NCBI RefSeq assembly: GCF_041361345.1
Contig: NZ_JBGKAD010000001.1
Location: 2,480,001 to 2,544,000, forward strand
DNA from: Halobaculum sp. MBLA0147
GTDB taxonomy: Archaea; Halobacteriota; Halobacteria; Halobacteriales; Haloferacaceae
Direction of reading: 5' to 3'
Length of the DNA: 64,000 nt
The position numbers and the translations under genes are program-made. Positions 27,401-35,144 of this stretch are shown here, one piece after another. The notes under the pieces were generated by a model. It worked only from the letters and a program-made list of their open reading frames with translations. It did not search any database and was not told where the DNA came from. Positions within the stretch are counted from its first letter, which is position 1; the number at the start of each line of letters is the position of its first letter.

Positions 27401-27497
27401 GTTCTACCGGCACGTCAGGACGGTCCAACGGAAACTGTTCGACACGCTGTTCGACGAGGAGTCTGCTCCGTCACTCCGATCCGACGCCGTTCGGTAG
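24492..27497 (+). CDS. Bat-like sensor/HTH transcriptional regulator (PAS, GAF, HTH-10)
   Basis: A cytoplasmic multidomain regulator of about 1001 residues of the bacterio-opsin activator family. Order: degenerate receiver-like domain (1-115; VLVVGVPDWTDTLRTAIDAL without phospho-acceptor context), PAS (155-290; FDAIFHDTRTATWVLRPDGT), PAS (300-425; LTLNNMTDTVLMTDEDGSYT), GAF (430-590; VEACGVFLFDETANRLQLVA), coiled coil, GAF (610-750; RFAFAWIGRADRAETAVEPR), Bat linker domain, and C-terminal HTH-10 (945-1000; LTDRQLEVAQTAYYAGFFES, ISSTAFYRHVRTVQRKLFD). GTG 24492 is the preferred start; GTG and ATG further upstream lie in the divergent promoter region. A 21 bp repeat encodes DGGQTR units inside the first PAS. 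Confidence 0.9.
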   Translation: MTETVDLLASADVLVVGVPDWTDTLRTAIDALEPPERGPGGTVQSVASVDAAVETLAVESIDCVVTAAEVDGVTCPELVETLTTAVETAPVVLATADGSERLASAATAAGASDYVRLCRDEHTEDGASTEPPLDDLLDRVERRLRSARRDVTRRRRARQFDAIFHDTRTATWVLRPDGTVRRVNETALAAVDGSVSDVVGTKLWAREWWSDGGQTRGDGGQTRDGGGQTRSDGRTSTDVRDAVERAGDDEYVELVVGFQPWDGSERLLELSIRPVTDGAGSVVAIVVEGVDVTDRVELERDLRASERLHRLTLNNMTDTVLMTDEDGSYTYVCPNAHFIFGYTAAEIEAMGSVEDLLGEDLFDPDELAEKEVLKNIECTATDKAGREHTLLVNVRSVSVRDGEILFSCRDITKRKRREEALTTLQATARELLYAETTHEIATQVVADTEAALGVEACGVFLFDETANRLQLVASDDRFETLHGPPPNVRVGDDGLVGHSFVTGETRFFDDVHDADRLQNRATDLRSAAFVPLGDHGVAVVGSARIGEFDGVTRELVDLFAATAEAALDRVTRESRLREQERELSQQNARLSELNRVNETIREIDQALVRAETRREIEQTVCDRLTDGDRFAFAWIGRADRAETAVEPRAWSGTGGDYLDSLSLAVDSEDGDPSTRAVRTGETVVVDDVAADLRDETWRREALARDFLSVVSLPLVYNDVVHGVLTVYGSVHGAFDETTRTVLGELRETVASALAGIGRKNALVSPTVVRTEYAIGDPTFAPTRLAREVARETATTGDPELTYRGRARQTDDGTEVFLAVDHAPTEAVEAAADRLVMFGDVQVVSEDGHGGVIRVRLAEPFFALGLADHGAVLQSVTATADGATVVVDVPDGVTVGEISDFVRTRFEDVSLRSKRELDRDVDYGVASEFLDTVTDRQLEVAQTAYYAGFFESPRGSTGEEVAARLDISSTAFYRHVRTVQRKLFDTLFDEESAPSLRSDAVR
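25122..25184 (+). repeat. 21 bp in-frame tandem repeat encoding GGQTR units
   Basis: Three consecutive 21 bp units (25122-25142, 25143-25163, 25164-25184) with small differences, encoding DGGQTRG, DGGQTRD and GGGQTRS, followed by a decayed fourth unit DGRTS. They sit in a surface loop of the first PAS domain of the Bat-like regulator, so copy-number change would not disrupt the frame. Confidence 0.8.
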
Positions 27498-27625
27498 TCC
27501 TCGGGTCGACTCGACACGGTTCGGTGGCGCCTGGATCGACTCGACCCGACACGGTTCGGTGGCCCCCGGATCGACTCGACGCCGTTCGGCAGTCTCCAGT
27601 TCGATCCGACACTGTTGGATAATCA
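27470..27625. repeat. Imperfect tandem repeats after the Bat-like gene
   Basis: Four to five imperfect copies of a 35-45 bp unit containing gatcgactcgac and gacacggttcggtggc begin within the last codons of the Bat-like gene and continue to about 27625 in the 225 bp gap before the zinc-ribbon gene. The last copies are more diverged. The remaining part of the gap (27626-27722) shows no gene. Confidence 0.6.
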
Positions 27626-27722
27626 ACCCCTCTCGACACCGGGTGTTCGACTTTCAACGTCAAACTACACCCGAACCCGTCCCCGACGGCGAGTCGCGTC
27701 CCGCGGAGGGACGTGGTGACTC

Positions 27723-27866
27723 ATGAGAGACGTAGACCAGCGACCCGAGGCGGAGACGCCCTACGAGTGTTTCGGCTGTGGAACGATAGTCCGAACGACG
27801 GATCACCCGGGAGAGTGTCCCGACTGTGGTGACCCGATGCGGAACCGACGGACACCGATCGAGTGA
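27723..27866 (+). CDS. Small rubrerythrin-like zinc-ribbon protein
   Basis: A 47-residue protein with two Cys pairs, [10 protein letters not shown] (C16, C19) and [12 protein letters not shown] (C32, C35), which form a zinc ribbon like that of rubredoxin/rubrerythrin. It belongs to a widespread haloarchaeal family annotated as rubrerythrin-like domain proteins (DUF7129, as I recall). ATG 27723; stop at 27864-27866 is two bases before the ATG of glutamate dehydrogenase, so the two are co-translated. A role in metal handling or protein interaction is possible but not shown. Confidence 0.85.
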   Translation: MRDVDQRPEAETPYECFGCGTIVRTTDHPGECPDCGDPMRNRRTPIE

Positions 27867-27868
27867 CG

Positions 27869-29188
27869 ATGGCGTCGACAGACACGACACACGACGACGA
27901 GACGACGACGGACGACTCGACGACCGACGGATCGACGACCGACGAGACGGACGAGTCGATGTTGGAGACGGCACGTCGACAGCTCTCGCGGGCTGCCGCA
28001 CACGTCGACATCGATCCGAACGTCGTCGAACGACTCGAACACGCCAAACAGGTCCACGAAGTGACCATCCCGATCGAACTCGACGACGGGACCGTCGAGG
28101 TGTTCACCGGGTACCGCGCACAACACGACAGTGTCCGCGGGCCCCACAAGGGTGGACTCCGGTACCACCCCGAGGTCACACGCGACGAGTGCGTGGGGCT
28201 CGGAATGTGGATGACGTGGAAGTGTGCCGTCATGGACCTGCCGTTCGGCGGCGCGAAGGGTGGCGTCGCGGTGAACCCCAAACGGCTGAGTCGCGACGAG
28301 AAGGAACGACTGACACGCCGGTTCGCACAGGAGATCCGCGACGTGATCGGTCCACACGAGGATATCCCGGCCCCGGACATGGGGACCGATCCCCAGACGA
28401 TGGCGTGGTTCATGGACGCCTACTCGATGCAGGAGGGGGAGACGGCACCGGGTGTCGTCACCGGGAAACCACCACTCGTCGGCGGTAGTGAGGGGCGCGA
28501 AGAGGCCCCCGGTCGGAGTGTCGCGATCGTCACGCGGGCGATGTGTGACCACTACGACTGGCCACTCGCCGACACCACCGTGGCGGTACAGGGGTACGGG
28601 AGCGTCGGCGGCAACGCCGCCCGCCTCCTCGACGAGTGGGGAGCGACGATCGTCGCGGTCAGCGACGTGAACGGTGCGATGTACGATCCCGACGGGATCG
28701 ACACCACGTCGGTCCCGCTCCACGACGAAGAGCCGGAGGCGGTCACCGACACCGCCGAGCAGGTGATCTCCAACGAGACACTCCTCGAACTCGACGTCGA
28801 CGTGTTGATCCCCGCCGCACTCGGGAACGTCCTGACGGCCGAGAACGCCGCGGACGTACGTGCGGACCTGGTCGTCGAGGGTGCGAACGGCCCGACGACG
28901 TCCCGAGCAGACGAGATCCTCGCCGAGCGAGGTGTGCCGGTGCTCCCCGACATCCTCGCCAACGCCGGTGGTGTGACGGTGAGTTACTTCGAGTGGCTCC
29001 AAGACATCAACCGGCGAACGTGGTCGCGAGAGCGCGTCAACGAGGAGTTGGAGACGGAGGTGTTGTCGGCGTGGCGGGCCGTTCGGGACGAACGGGAACG
29101 CCACGACGTGACGTGGCGTGACGCCGCCTACGTCGTCGCGCTCCAGCGTGTCGCCGAAGCCCACGAGATCCGCGGGCTCTGGCCGTGA
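27869..29188 (+). CDS. gdh: Glutamate dehydrogenase (Glu/Leu/Phe/Val family)
   Basis: Interconverts glutamate and 2-oxoglutarate plus ammonia with NAD(P). The 439-residue protein has a 35-residue acidic tail, then the substrate domain: [20 protein letters not shown], catalytic region [40 protein letters not shown], and a Rossmann coenzyme domain with [21 protein letters not shown]-terminal [14 protein letters not shown] ends the family. ATG 27869 chosen (a GTG lies two codons earlier). It sits between the zinc ribbon and the NAD kinase fusion with gaps of 2 and 7 bp: one operon. Coenzyme preference cannot be read off safely. Confidence 0.93.
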   Translation: MASTDTTHDDETTTDDSTTDGSTTDETDESMLETARRQLSRAAAHVDIDPNVVERLEHAKQVHEVTIPIELDDGTVEVFTGYRAQHDSVRGPHKGGLRYHPEVTRDECVGLGMWMTWKCAVMDLPFGGAKGGVAVNPKRLSRDEKERLTRRFAQEIRDVIGPHEDIPAPDMGTDPQTMAWFMDAYSMQEGETAPGVVTGKPPLVGGSEGREEAPGRSVAIVTRAMCDHYDWPLADTTVAVQGYGSVGGNAARLLDEWGATIVAVSDVNGAMYDPDGIDTTSVPLHDEEPEAVTDTAEQVISNETLLELDVDVLIPAALGNVLTAENAADVRADLVVEGANGPTTSRADEILAERGVPVLPDILANAGGVTVSYFEWLQDINRRTWSRERVNEELETEVLSAWRAVRDERERHDVTWRDAAYVVALQRVAEAHEIRGLWP

Positions 29189-29195
29189 TCGACCC

Positions 29196-30977
29196 GTGCA
29201 CGCGAGACGACTGACGACGACCGACCGGATCGTCGCGGTCGTCAGCCCCGACAGTGACCGTCCGGTCCGTCGGCTCGAACGGTGGACGACGGAACACGGT
29301 GTGGCTCTGACGACCGTCCCCGTCGGAGAGTCTCCACCCGGACTCTCGCGAGACGGGGAGGCGACCCTGGGTGTCGCCGTCGGTGGCGACGGCACGTTCC
29401 TCCAGGCCGTCCGTCAGTTCGCGCCCCACGGCATTCCAATACTCGGTGTCGACACGGGGACACTCGCGTTCCTCGTCCGCGTCCCGGCAGACGGCGTCGG
29501 CGCGGCACTCACGGAGATCGTACTCGGCCGCGCGGCGGTCGAACGACGTCCTCGTCTCACTGTCGCGGCGTCCGACCTCTCGACGACCGCACTGAACGAC
29601 GTCGTCGTCCGTCCCCGGCCCCCGGACGATCCCGTCGACCGGAAGACGGTGGGGATCGACGTGTACGTCGACCGGGAGTACGTCGGCGAGTACCACGGCG
29701 GTGGCGTGGTCGTCTCCACGGCGACCGGGTCGACTGGACTCGCGTTGTCCGCCGGTGGTCCGATCCACGACCCACGCGCCAGTGAGGCCGTCCAGATCGT
29801 CCCACTGGAGACGCACTCGTTGGGTGTCCGGCCACTCGTGGTCGGTCCCGACACACCGATCACCGTCGTCCCCGACGGACCGACCACGCTGCGTGTCGAC
29901 GGTGGACAACGGTACCGCGAACTGGAACCCGGAACGCCACTCCACGTCGACGGGACGGCACCACCGGCCGAACTCGTCACGACGCGTCTCGACGACCAGT
30001 TCTACGACACACTCGAGGCACGACTCGGGTGGAGCGTCCGCGACGACGACGACCCACGGACGGACCCGACACCACCCACGACCCCCACTCGGGTGGATGC
30101 CGACGGTTCGACGCGATCGGTGACTCCCGTTCGGACGGACGCCGTCGACCCGACACGCCCGACGGAGACGGACGATCCGGCCCGTGTGTCCGGAGCCGAC
30201 CCCGACGTCCCGGTCGACCTCTCTCGGGCACTCCGCGTGGCCGTCGACGCCGTCGAGAGTGTCGCCGAACCACTCCGACGACGGCACGGGGACGTCGACA
30301 CGGAACACCACAAGACGGACAGCGCGGACATCGTCACCGACGCCGACCGCCTCGCGGAGGAGACGATCACGGCGACGCTCGACGCCGAGTTCCCCCAGTG
30401 TGCGTGTCTCTCCGAGGAGTGTGGTGCGACACGCGGTGACGGTGCCGCCACCTGGATCGTCGACCCGCTCGACGGAACCAGCAACTACGCGAACGGCAAC
30501 CCCAACTACTGCGTCTCCGTCGGACTGGTCGCCGACGGAGTGCCGGTACTCGGCGTCGTTCACGCCCCCGAGACGGGTGACCTGTGGACCGAGATCCGCG
30601 ACAGGTTCGCTCGACTGAACGGCGACCCCGTCTCGACGACGGATCGCGAGGCACTCTCCGAGAGTGTCCTGATGTCCGGCTACGACCCGGGCGGTGCGTT
30701 CCTCCGGGAGTTCTACGACGACGCTCGCGGCATCCGTCGACTCGGCTCCGCGGGGCTCCACCTCTGTCACCTCGCGAGTGGTGCGACCGACGCCGTGTGG
30801 GAGTACGACACCGCGCCGTGGGACGTCGCCGCGGGTGTCGTCGTCGCACGCGCGGCCGGCGCGACGTTGACCGGCCTCGACGGGGAGCCGTTCGAGTTCG
30901 ACGCGTGGGGGAGACGCACACCGTTGCTCGGAACCAACGGCCCACTCCACGACAGTCTCTCGACTCGGACACCTTGA
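29196..30977 (+). CDS. Fused NAD kinase - inositol monophosphatase-family protein
   Basis: A 593-residue two-domain protein. N-terminal NAD kinase (1-280): GGDGT at 63-67 in VAVGGDGTFLQAV, the NE/D motif as ALNDVVVRP (134-135), and GGGVVVSTATGSTGLALSAG. A Thr/Asp/Pro-rich linker spans about 285-345. C-terminal inositol-monophosphatase-like domain (350-593): HKTDSADIVTDADRLAEETI, metal Glu in LSEECG, DPLDGTSNYANGNPNYC and WDVAAGVVVARAAGATLTG, all magnesium-site motifs. In Methanocaldococcus a fused NADP phosphatase/NAD kinase (MJ0917) has the opposite domain order. Inference: makes and removes NADP, controlling coenzyme for the adjacent dehydrogenase. GTG 29196 is the only start compatible with the operon spacing. 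Confidence 0.9.
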   Translation: MHARRLTTTDRIVAVVSPDSDRPVRRLERWTTEHGVALTTVPVGESPPGLSRDGEATLGVAVGGDGTFLQAVRQFAPHGIPILGVDTGTLAFLVRVPADGVGAALTEIVLGRAAVERRPRLTVAASDLSTTALNDVVVRPRPPDDPVDRKTVGIDVYVDREYVGEYHGGGVVVSTATGSTGLALSAGGPIHDPRASEAVQIVPLETHSLGVRPLVVGPDTPITVVPDGPTTLRVDGGQRYRELEPGTPLHVDGTAPPAELVTTRLDDQFYDTLEARLGWSVRDDDDPRTDPTPPTTPTRVDADGSTRSVTPVRTDAVDPTRPTETDDPARVSGADPDVPVDLSRALRVAVDAVESVAEPLRRRHGDVDTEHHKTDSADIVTDADRLAEETITATLDAEFPQCACLSEECGATRGDGAATWIVDPLDGTSNYANGNPNYCVSVGLVADGVPVLGVVHAPETGDLWTEIRDRFARLNGDPVSTTDREALSESVLMSGYDPGGAFLREFYDDARGIRRLGSAGLHLCHLASGATDAVWEYDTAPWDVAAGVVVARAAGATLTGLDGEPFEFDAWGRRTPLLGTNGPLHDSLSTRTP

Positions 30978-31179
30978 CTGTCGACCCACCCTAGACGCGA
31001 GCGTCCGACCGCTCGCGGACCGTCCCGCCGCCACGGCACCACCCGAGTCCGACGTGTTCCGACGACTCGCCCGGCCGCCACGTCGACGATCCGTCTCCCC
31101 TCCACTCGGACGACTCCCCACCCACCGCGTGCGCCCCACTTCGCCGGGTTGATACCGACTCGCGTCGGAGCGGGGAGTC

Positions 31180-32205
31180 GTGAACGGCGATCAGTTGCGC
31201 GCCACCGTGCTGGGGTTCCTCGCGGCCGGTGGCGTCCTCGGGGTGTTGGTCTACTCGCTCGACGTGGGCGAGTTGACGGCCAACCTCGTGCGTGCGGAGC
31301 CGCCGGTGCTCGCACTCGTCGTCGGTGCGATCCTCCTGTGGCTCCTCGCGTGGGGGTTCGCACTCCGGACCGTACTGGGCGTCCTCGGCGTCGACATCCC
31401 ACCGCACCTCGCCTTCTTCGTGTTCAACGGCGCGATGTTCGCCAACAACGTCACGCCGTTCGGGCAGGCCGGCGGCGAGCCCGTGACCGCGCTGTTGATC
31501 TCCGCGGTGACGGACACGGAGTACGAGCGGAGCCTCGCGGCCATCGCCAGCGTCGACACGCTGAACTTCTTCCCCTCCATCGCGTTCGCGCTGCTCGGGG
31601 CCGCCTACTACGCCACACAGGCGACGTTCGGCCGGCGACTCCGGGTGGCGACGGGAATCGCGGTCGTCCTCGCGGTGGCGGTCCCCGTCGTCGGCTACCT
31701 CGGGTGGCGCAACCGCGACCGCCTGCGTGGGTTCGTCACCGGGCGACTGACGCCGCTCGTCCAGCGTGTCGCGCGACTGGTCCCGGGCGTCTCCGAACCG
31801 AGTACGGACACCGTCGAACACCGCGTGGACCACTTCCTCGGCGCGATCGAGCGCGTGGCGACGGACCCGCGGGGCCTCGTGATCGCGCTCTCGGCGTCCA
31901 CGCTCGGGTGGCTGTGTCAGATGGTCGGGCTCTGGCTCGCCTTCCGCGCGCTAGACACACCGGTCGACATCACGGTGGTGATGTTCGCGGTGCCGATGGG
32001 GGCCATCGCCGGTGCGACGCCGACTCCCGGCGGCTCCGGGTTCATCGAGAGTGTGCTCACGGGGCTGTTGGTCGTCGTCTTGACCGTCCCGCAGGCGACC
32101 GTGGGTGCGGCAGTCATCCTCTTCCGAGCAGCGGTGTTCGGCGTCCCCGTGCTCCTCGGTGGACTCGTGGTCTCGTGGATCGGCGTCGACGTGTACGGGC
32201 AGTGA
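31180..32205 (+). CDS. Lysylphosphatidylglycerol synthase TM-region family membrane protein
   Basis: A 341-residue polytopic protein of the UPF0104/LPG-synthase transmembrane (AglD C-terminal) family. Eight or so helices, with conserved APPVLALVVGAILLWLLAWG-like start, the FFVFNGAMFANNVTPFGQAG signature (G-x-G-E-P region GGEPVTALLIS) and GAIAGATPTPGGSGFIESVL. No catalytic aminoacyl-transfer domain is attached, so it is more likely a lipid-carrier flippase or scramblase than an aminoacylating enzyme. GTG 31180 has gcgggga(g) 5-9 bp upstream. The 202 bp gap 30978-31179 before it holds no gene. Confidence 0.85.
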   Translation: MNGDQLRATVLGFLAAGGVLGVLVYSLDVGELTANLVRAEPPVLALVVGAILLWLLAWGFALRTVLGVLGVDIPPHLAFFVFNGAMFANNVTPFGQAGGEPVTALLISAVTDTEYERSLAAIASVDTLNFFPSIAFALLGAAYYATQATFGRRLRVATGIAVVLAVAVPVVGYLGWRNRDRLRGFVTGRLTPLVQRVARLVPGVSEPSTDTVEHRVDHFLGAIERVATDPRGLVIALSASTLGWLCQMVGLWLAFRALDTPVDITVVMFAVPMGAIAGATPTPGGSGFIESVLTGLLVVVLTVPQATVGAAVILFRAAVFGVPVLLGGLVVSWIGVDVYGQ

Positions 32206-32341
32206 CCCTTCGCGACCGGGTCGCTTCGGGCGTGTCTCGACGTGGCGGCTCCTCAGGGCGTGTGCGAGACGAGTGTGTGGGGTCGCCACGGGCCCGAGCC
32301 GATACGACGATTTTAAACTGCGTGGTTGCGAATCGGGCCGT

Positions 32342-32797
32342 ATGGTCACCCTCTACGACGTTCCGGCGGAGGACCTCATCGAGGAGGTCGCCGACCGGCT
32401 CGAAGACCGTATCGAGGAACCGGAGTGGGCAGAGTTCGTCAAGACGGGCGTCGACCGCGAACTCCCGCCCCAGCAGGACGACTTCTGGTACCGACGCGCG
32501 GCGTCGCTGCTCCGGAAGGTCGCCGACCAGGAGCCGGTCGGTGTCGGCACGCTGGCGACCGACTACGGCGGCGCCAAGCAGGGATCGACGCGGTACCGTG
32601 TCGCTCCGCCGAGCAACGTCGACGGCTCCCGGAACGTCATCCGGACGATCCTCCAGTCGCTGGAGGAGGAGGACCTCGTCGAGACCGCACAGGGCGAGGG
32701 CCGTCGGATCACCGACGAGGGCCGATCGTTCCTCGACGAGGTCGCCGGGGACGTGCTCGACGACCTCGACCGGCCGGAACTCGAACGCTACGCGTAA
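32342..32797 (+). CDS. rps19e: Small ribosomal subunit protein eS19
   Basis: Ribosomal protein S19e, needed for 40S/30S-type small subunit maturation. The 151-residue protein starts MVTLYDVPAEDLIEEVADRL and contains KTGVDRELPPQQDDFWYRRA, SLLRKVADQEPVGVGTLATD, GGAKQGSTRYRVAPPSN and the C-terminal helix RRITDEGRSFLDEVAGDVLD, all matching the family. An AT-rich gattttaaactgc lies about 22 bp before the ATG and is the likely promoter. It heads the conserved archaeal group rps19e - PDCD5 - PP-loop protein. Confidence 0.96.
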   Translation: MVTLYDVPAEDLIEEVADRLEDRIEEPEWAEFVKTGVDRELPPQQDDFWYRRAASLLRKVADQEPVGVGTLATDYGGAKQGSTRYRVAPPSNVDGSRNVIRTILQSLEEEDLVETAQGEGRRITDEGRSFLDEVAGDVLDDLDRPELERYA

Positions 32798-32959
32798 CGC
32801 GACCGCCGGAGTCGTCGCGAGGCGCCCGGTCGAACACCCCGCCACCGACCGACGGTCGTTCTGTCGGTGGGGACGACTCGCTCGGTGACGAGCCGCCGCT
32901 CCGTCCGACTCTGCGGCTCCGAAATCGTTTTGCGTCTCACGACCGAATTCCTCGGTGAC

Positions 32960-33313
32960 ATGAGCCAGAACCCCGAGGACGACGAGCGACTGCAGGAGCT
33001 CCGCGAGAAGAAACGCGAGCAACTGAGAGAGCAGGCACAGGGTGGCGGCGACGACGAGGCGCGCCAGGCGGCACAGGAGCGCGCCGAGGCCCAACAGGAG
33101 GCGCTGCTCAAACAGCACCTCACCGACGGGGCACGCCAGCGGCTCAACGCCGTCGAGATGAGCAAGCCCGACTTCGCCAAACAGGCGAAACAGCAGGTCC
33201 TCGCGGTGGCTCGCAGCGGCCAGATCGACGGGAAGATCGACGAGGATCAGATGAAGCGCCTGCTGAAGGAACTGAAGCCCGACGACTCCGGGTTCAACGT
33301 CCGGCGTCGGTGA
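32960..33313 (+). CDS. DNA-binding protein of the PDCD5 family
   Basis: A 117-residue helical protein homologous to human programmed cell death 5 and archaeal MTH1615-type proteins: N-terminal charged helix [20 protein letters not shown], a Gly-rich break, core helices [40 protein letters not shown], and [20 protein letters not shown]. It binds DNA in vitro in related archaea and is conserved next to rps19e. ATG 32960 is chosen although the frame is open upstream. It precedes the PP-loop gene by 10 bp. Confidence 0.93.
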   Translation: MSQNPEDDERLQELREKKREQLREQAQGGGDDEARQAAQERAEAQQEALLKQHLTDGARQRLNAVEMSKPDFAKQAKQQVLAVARSGQIDGKIDEDQMKRLLKELKPDDSGFNVRRR

Positions 33314-33323
33314 CCCGTCGGGG

Positions 33324-33917
33324 ATGGATCTCGCCTTACTCTACAGCGGCGGCAAGGACTCCTCGTTGGCCGCGCTCCTGTTGGACCGGTTCTACGACGT
33401 GGAGTTGGTCACCGCACACTTCGGGGTCACGGACGACTGGGAGCACGCCCGACGTGCCGCCGAGTCGCTCGGGTTCCCGTTCGACACACACGAACTCGAC
33501 CGCTCGGTGGCCGAGGAGGCCGTCGAGACGATGCGGACGGACGGCTACCCACGCAACGGGATCCAGCGCGTCCACGAACACGCGCTGGAGTCGGTCGCCG
33601 AACGAGACGTGGTCGCCGTCGCCGACGGCTCGCGGCGCGACGACCGCGTGCCGAGTGTCTCGCGGGCGTTCGCACAGTCGCTGGAGGACCGCCACGACGT
33701 CGACTACCTCTCGCCACTGGCGGGGTTCGGCCGCTCGGCGGTCGACAGTCTCGTCGCCGCCGAGTTGGAGGTCGAGGTGGGTCCAAGCGAGGAGATCCCG
33801 AAGGCGGACTACGAGGGGGAACTCCGCGCACTGTTGACGGACCGCCACGGTGAGGGGACGGTCGCCGAGGTGTTCCCCGACCACGAGCAGACGTACGTCC
33901 GCGGTCCCGTCGAGTAG
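33324..33917 (+). CDS. PP-loop superfamily ATP-pyrophosphatase (alpha-hydrolase type)
   Basis: A 197-residue protein of the adenine nucleotide alpha-hydrolase fold: P-loop LLYSGGKDSSLAALLLDRFY at residues 5-24 is diagnostic, followed by VTAHFGVTDDWEHARRAAES and GYPRNGIQRVHEHALESVAE; DGSRRDDRVPSVSRAFAQSL is a second conserved loop. Members adenylate carbonyls in tRNA thiolation, diphthamide synthesis and amide formation; the target is unknown here. Its constant position behind rps19e and PDCD5 suggests a translation-related job. Ends 52 bp before the aminopeptidase. Confidence 0.85.
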   Translation: MDLALLYSGGKDSSLAALLLDRFYDVELVTAHFGVTDDWEHARRAAESLGFPFDTHELDRSVAEEAVETMRTDGYPRNGIQRVHEHALESVAERDVVAVADGSRRDDRVPSVSRAFAQSLEDRHDVDYLSPLAGFGRSAVDSLVAAELEVEVGPSEEIPKADYEGELRALLTDRHGEGTVAEVFPDHEQTYVRGPVE

Positions 33918-33968
33918 CGACACGCGACGGACCGCGGGACCTATGCCCACGGTGGCCGAGGGGTCGGT

Positions 33969-35069
33969 GTGGACGAACGCGTCTCCGAGCACGCCGAGGT
34001 GCTCGTCGACTGGAGTGCACGCGTCGAGGCCGGTGACGACGTGGTTCTCGCCGTCGCCGAGGGGAGCCACGACCTCGCGGTCGCGGTCGCCGAGGAGTTG
34101 GGTGACCGCGGCGCGAACGTCGTCACGGTCTACGACAGCGACGAGGTGGATCGCGCGTACAAACTGGCACACGACGGCGACTTCGACGCGGACCCGGGCC
34201 ACGAACTCGCACTGTACCGCAACGCGGACGTGGTGCTCCGCCTCGGTCGCGGTCGCAACACGGCCGCCGAGGCGGACGTGCCCGGCGAGACGGAACAGGC
34301 GTACCGGCGGCGTCGCCAGGAGATCCGCGAGGCGCGGATGGACACGGACTGGGTGTCGACGGTTCACCCGAGTCGGTCGCTGGCCCAACAGGCGGGGATG
34401 TCGTACGAGGCGTACCGCGACTTCGTCTACGACGCCGTGCTCCGCGACTGGGAGTCGTTGGCCGAGGAGATGGCCCAGATGAAAGAGCGCCTCGACGCGG
34501 GCAGCGAGGTCCGGATCGAGTCGGGCGACGACGAGATCACGATGCGAGTCGACGGGCGGACGGCGGTCAACTCCGCCGCCAGCGTCGCCTACGACTCCCA
34601 CAACCTCCCGAGCGGCGAGGTGTTCACGGCGCCGTACGCCACCGAGGGGTCGCTGACGTTCGACGTGCCGATGACGATCCAGTCGCGGCGCGTCCGGAAC
34701 GCCCGGCTCGTGTTCGAGGACGGCGAGGTCGTCGACTACAGTGCCGAGACGGGTGAGGACGCGCTGCGGGACGTGCTGGAGACGGACGAGGGTGCTCGCC
34801 GGCTCGGCGAGCTGGGCATCGGGATGAACCGCGGCATCGACCGCGTGACGGACAACATCCTCTTCGACGAGAAGATGGGCGACACGGTCCACCTCGCGGT
34901 CGGCCGTGCCTACGACGCCTGTCTCCCCGACGGCGAGCAGGGGAACGACTCCGCGGTCCACGTCGACCTGATCAGCGACGTGAGCGAGGACTCCCGCCTG
35001 CTCGTCGACGGCGAGGTCGTCCAACGGAACGGCACCTTCCGGTGGGAAGACGGGTTCGAGAGCTCCTGA
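33969..35069 (+). CDS. Aminopeptidase, M29 family
   Basis: Cytosolic metallo-aminopeptidase of the AmpS/AmpT (M29) family, 366 residues. Recognisable segments: WSARVEAGDDVVLAVAEGSH near the N-terminus, FTAPYATEGSLTFDVPMTIQ, the metal-binding region ELGIGMNRGIDRVTDNILFD (Glu near 271) with DEKMGDTVHLAVGRAYDACL and NDSAVHVDLISDV (His/Asp). GTG 33969 is used. It is the last core gene before the accessory island; the 75 bp that follow to 35144 have no gene. Confidence 0.9.
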   Translation: MDERVSEHAEVLVDWSARVEAGDDVVLAVAEGSHDLAVAVAEELGDRGANVVTVYDSDEVDRAYKLAHDGDFDADPGHELALYRNADVVLRLGRGRNTAAEADVPGETEQAYRRRRQEIREARMDTDWVSTVHPSRSLAQQAGMSYEAYRDFVYDAVLRDWESLAEEMAQMKERLDAGSEVRIESGDDEITMRVDGRTAVNSAASVAYDSHNLPSGEVFTAPYATEGSLTFDVPMTIQSRRVRNARLVFEDGEVVDYSAETGEDALRDVLETDEGARRLGELGIGMNRGIDRVTDNILFDEKMGDTVHLAVGRAYDACLPDGEQGNDSAVHVDLISDVSEDSRLLVDGEVVQRNGTFRWEDGFESS

Positions 35070-35144
35070 TCGCGTCGGTTGGAGAGGTCGTGGGTCTGTG
35101 GATGTCGCCGGTGCTCGTCTCGTGTCTCCGACTAGGGTGTCCGC

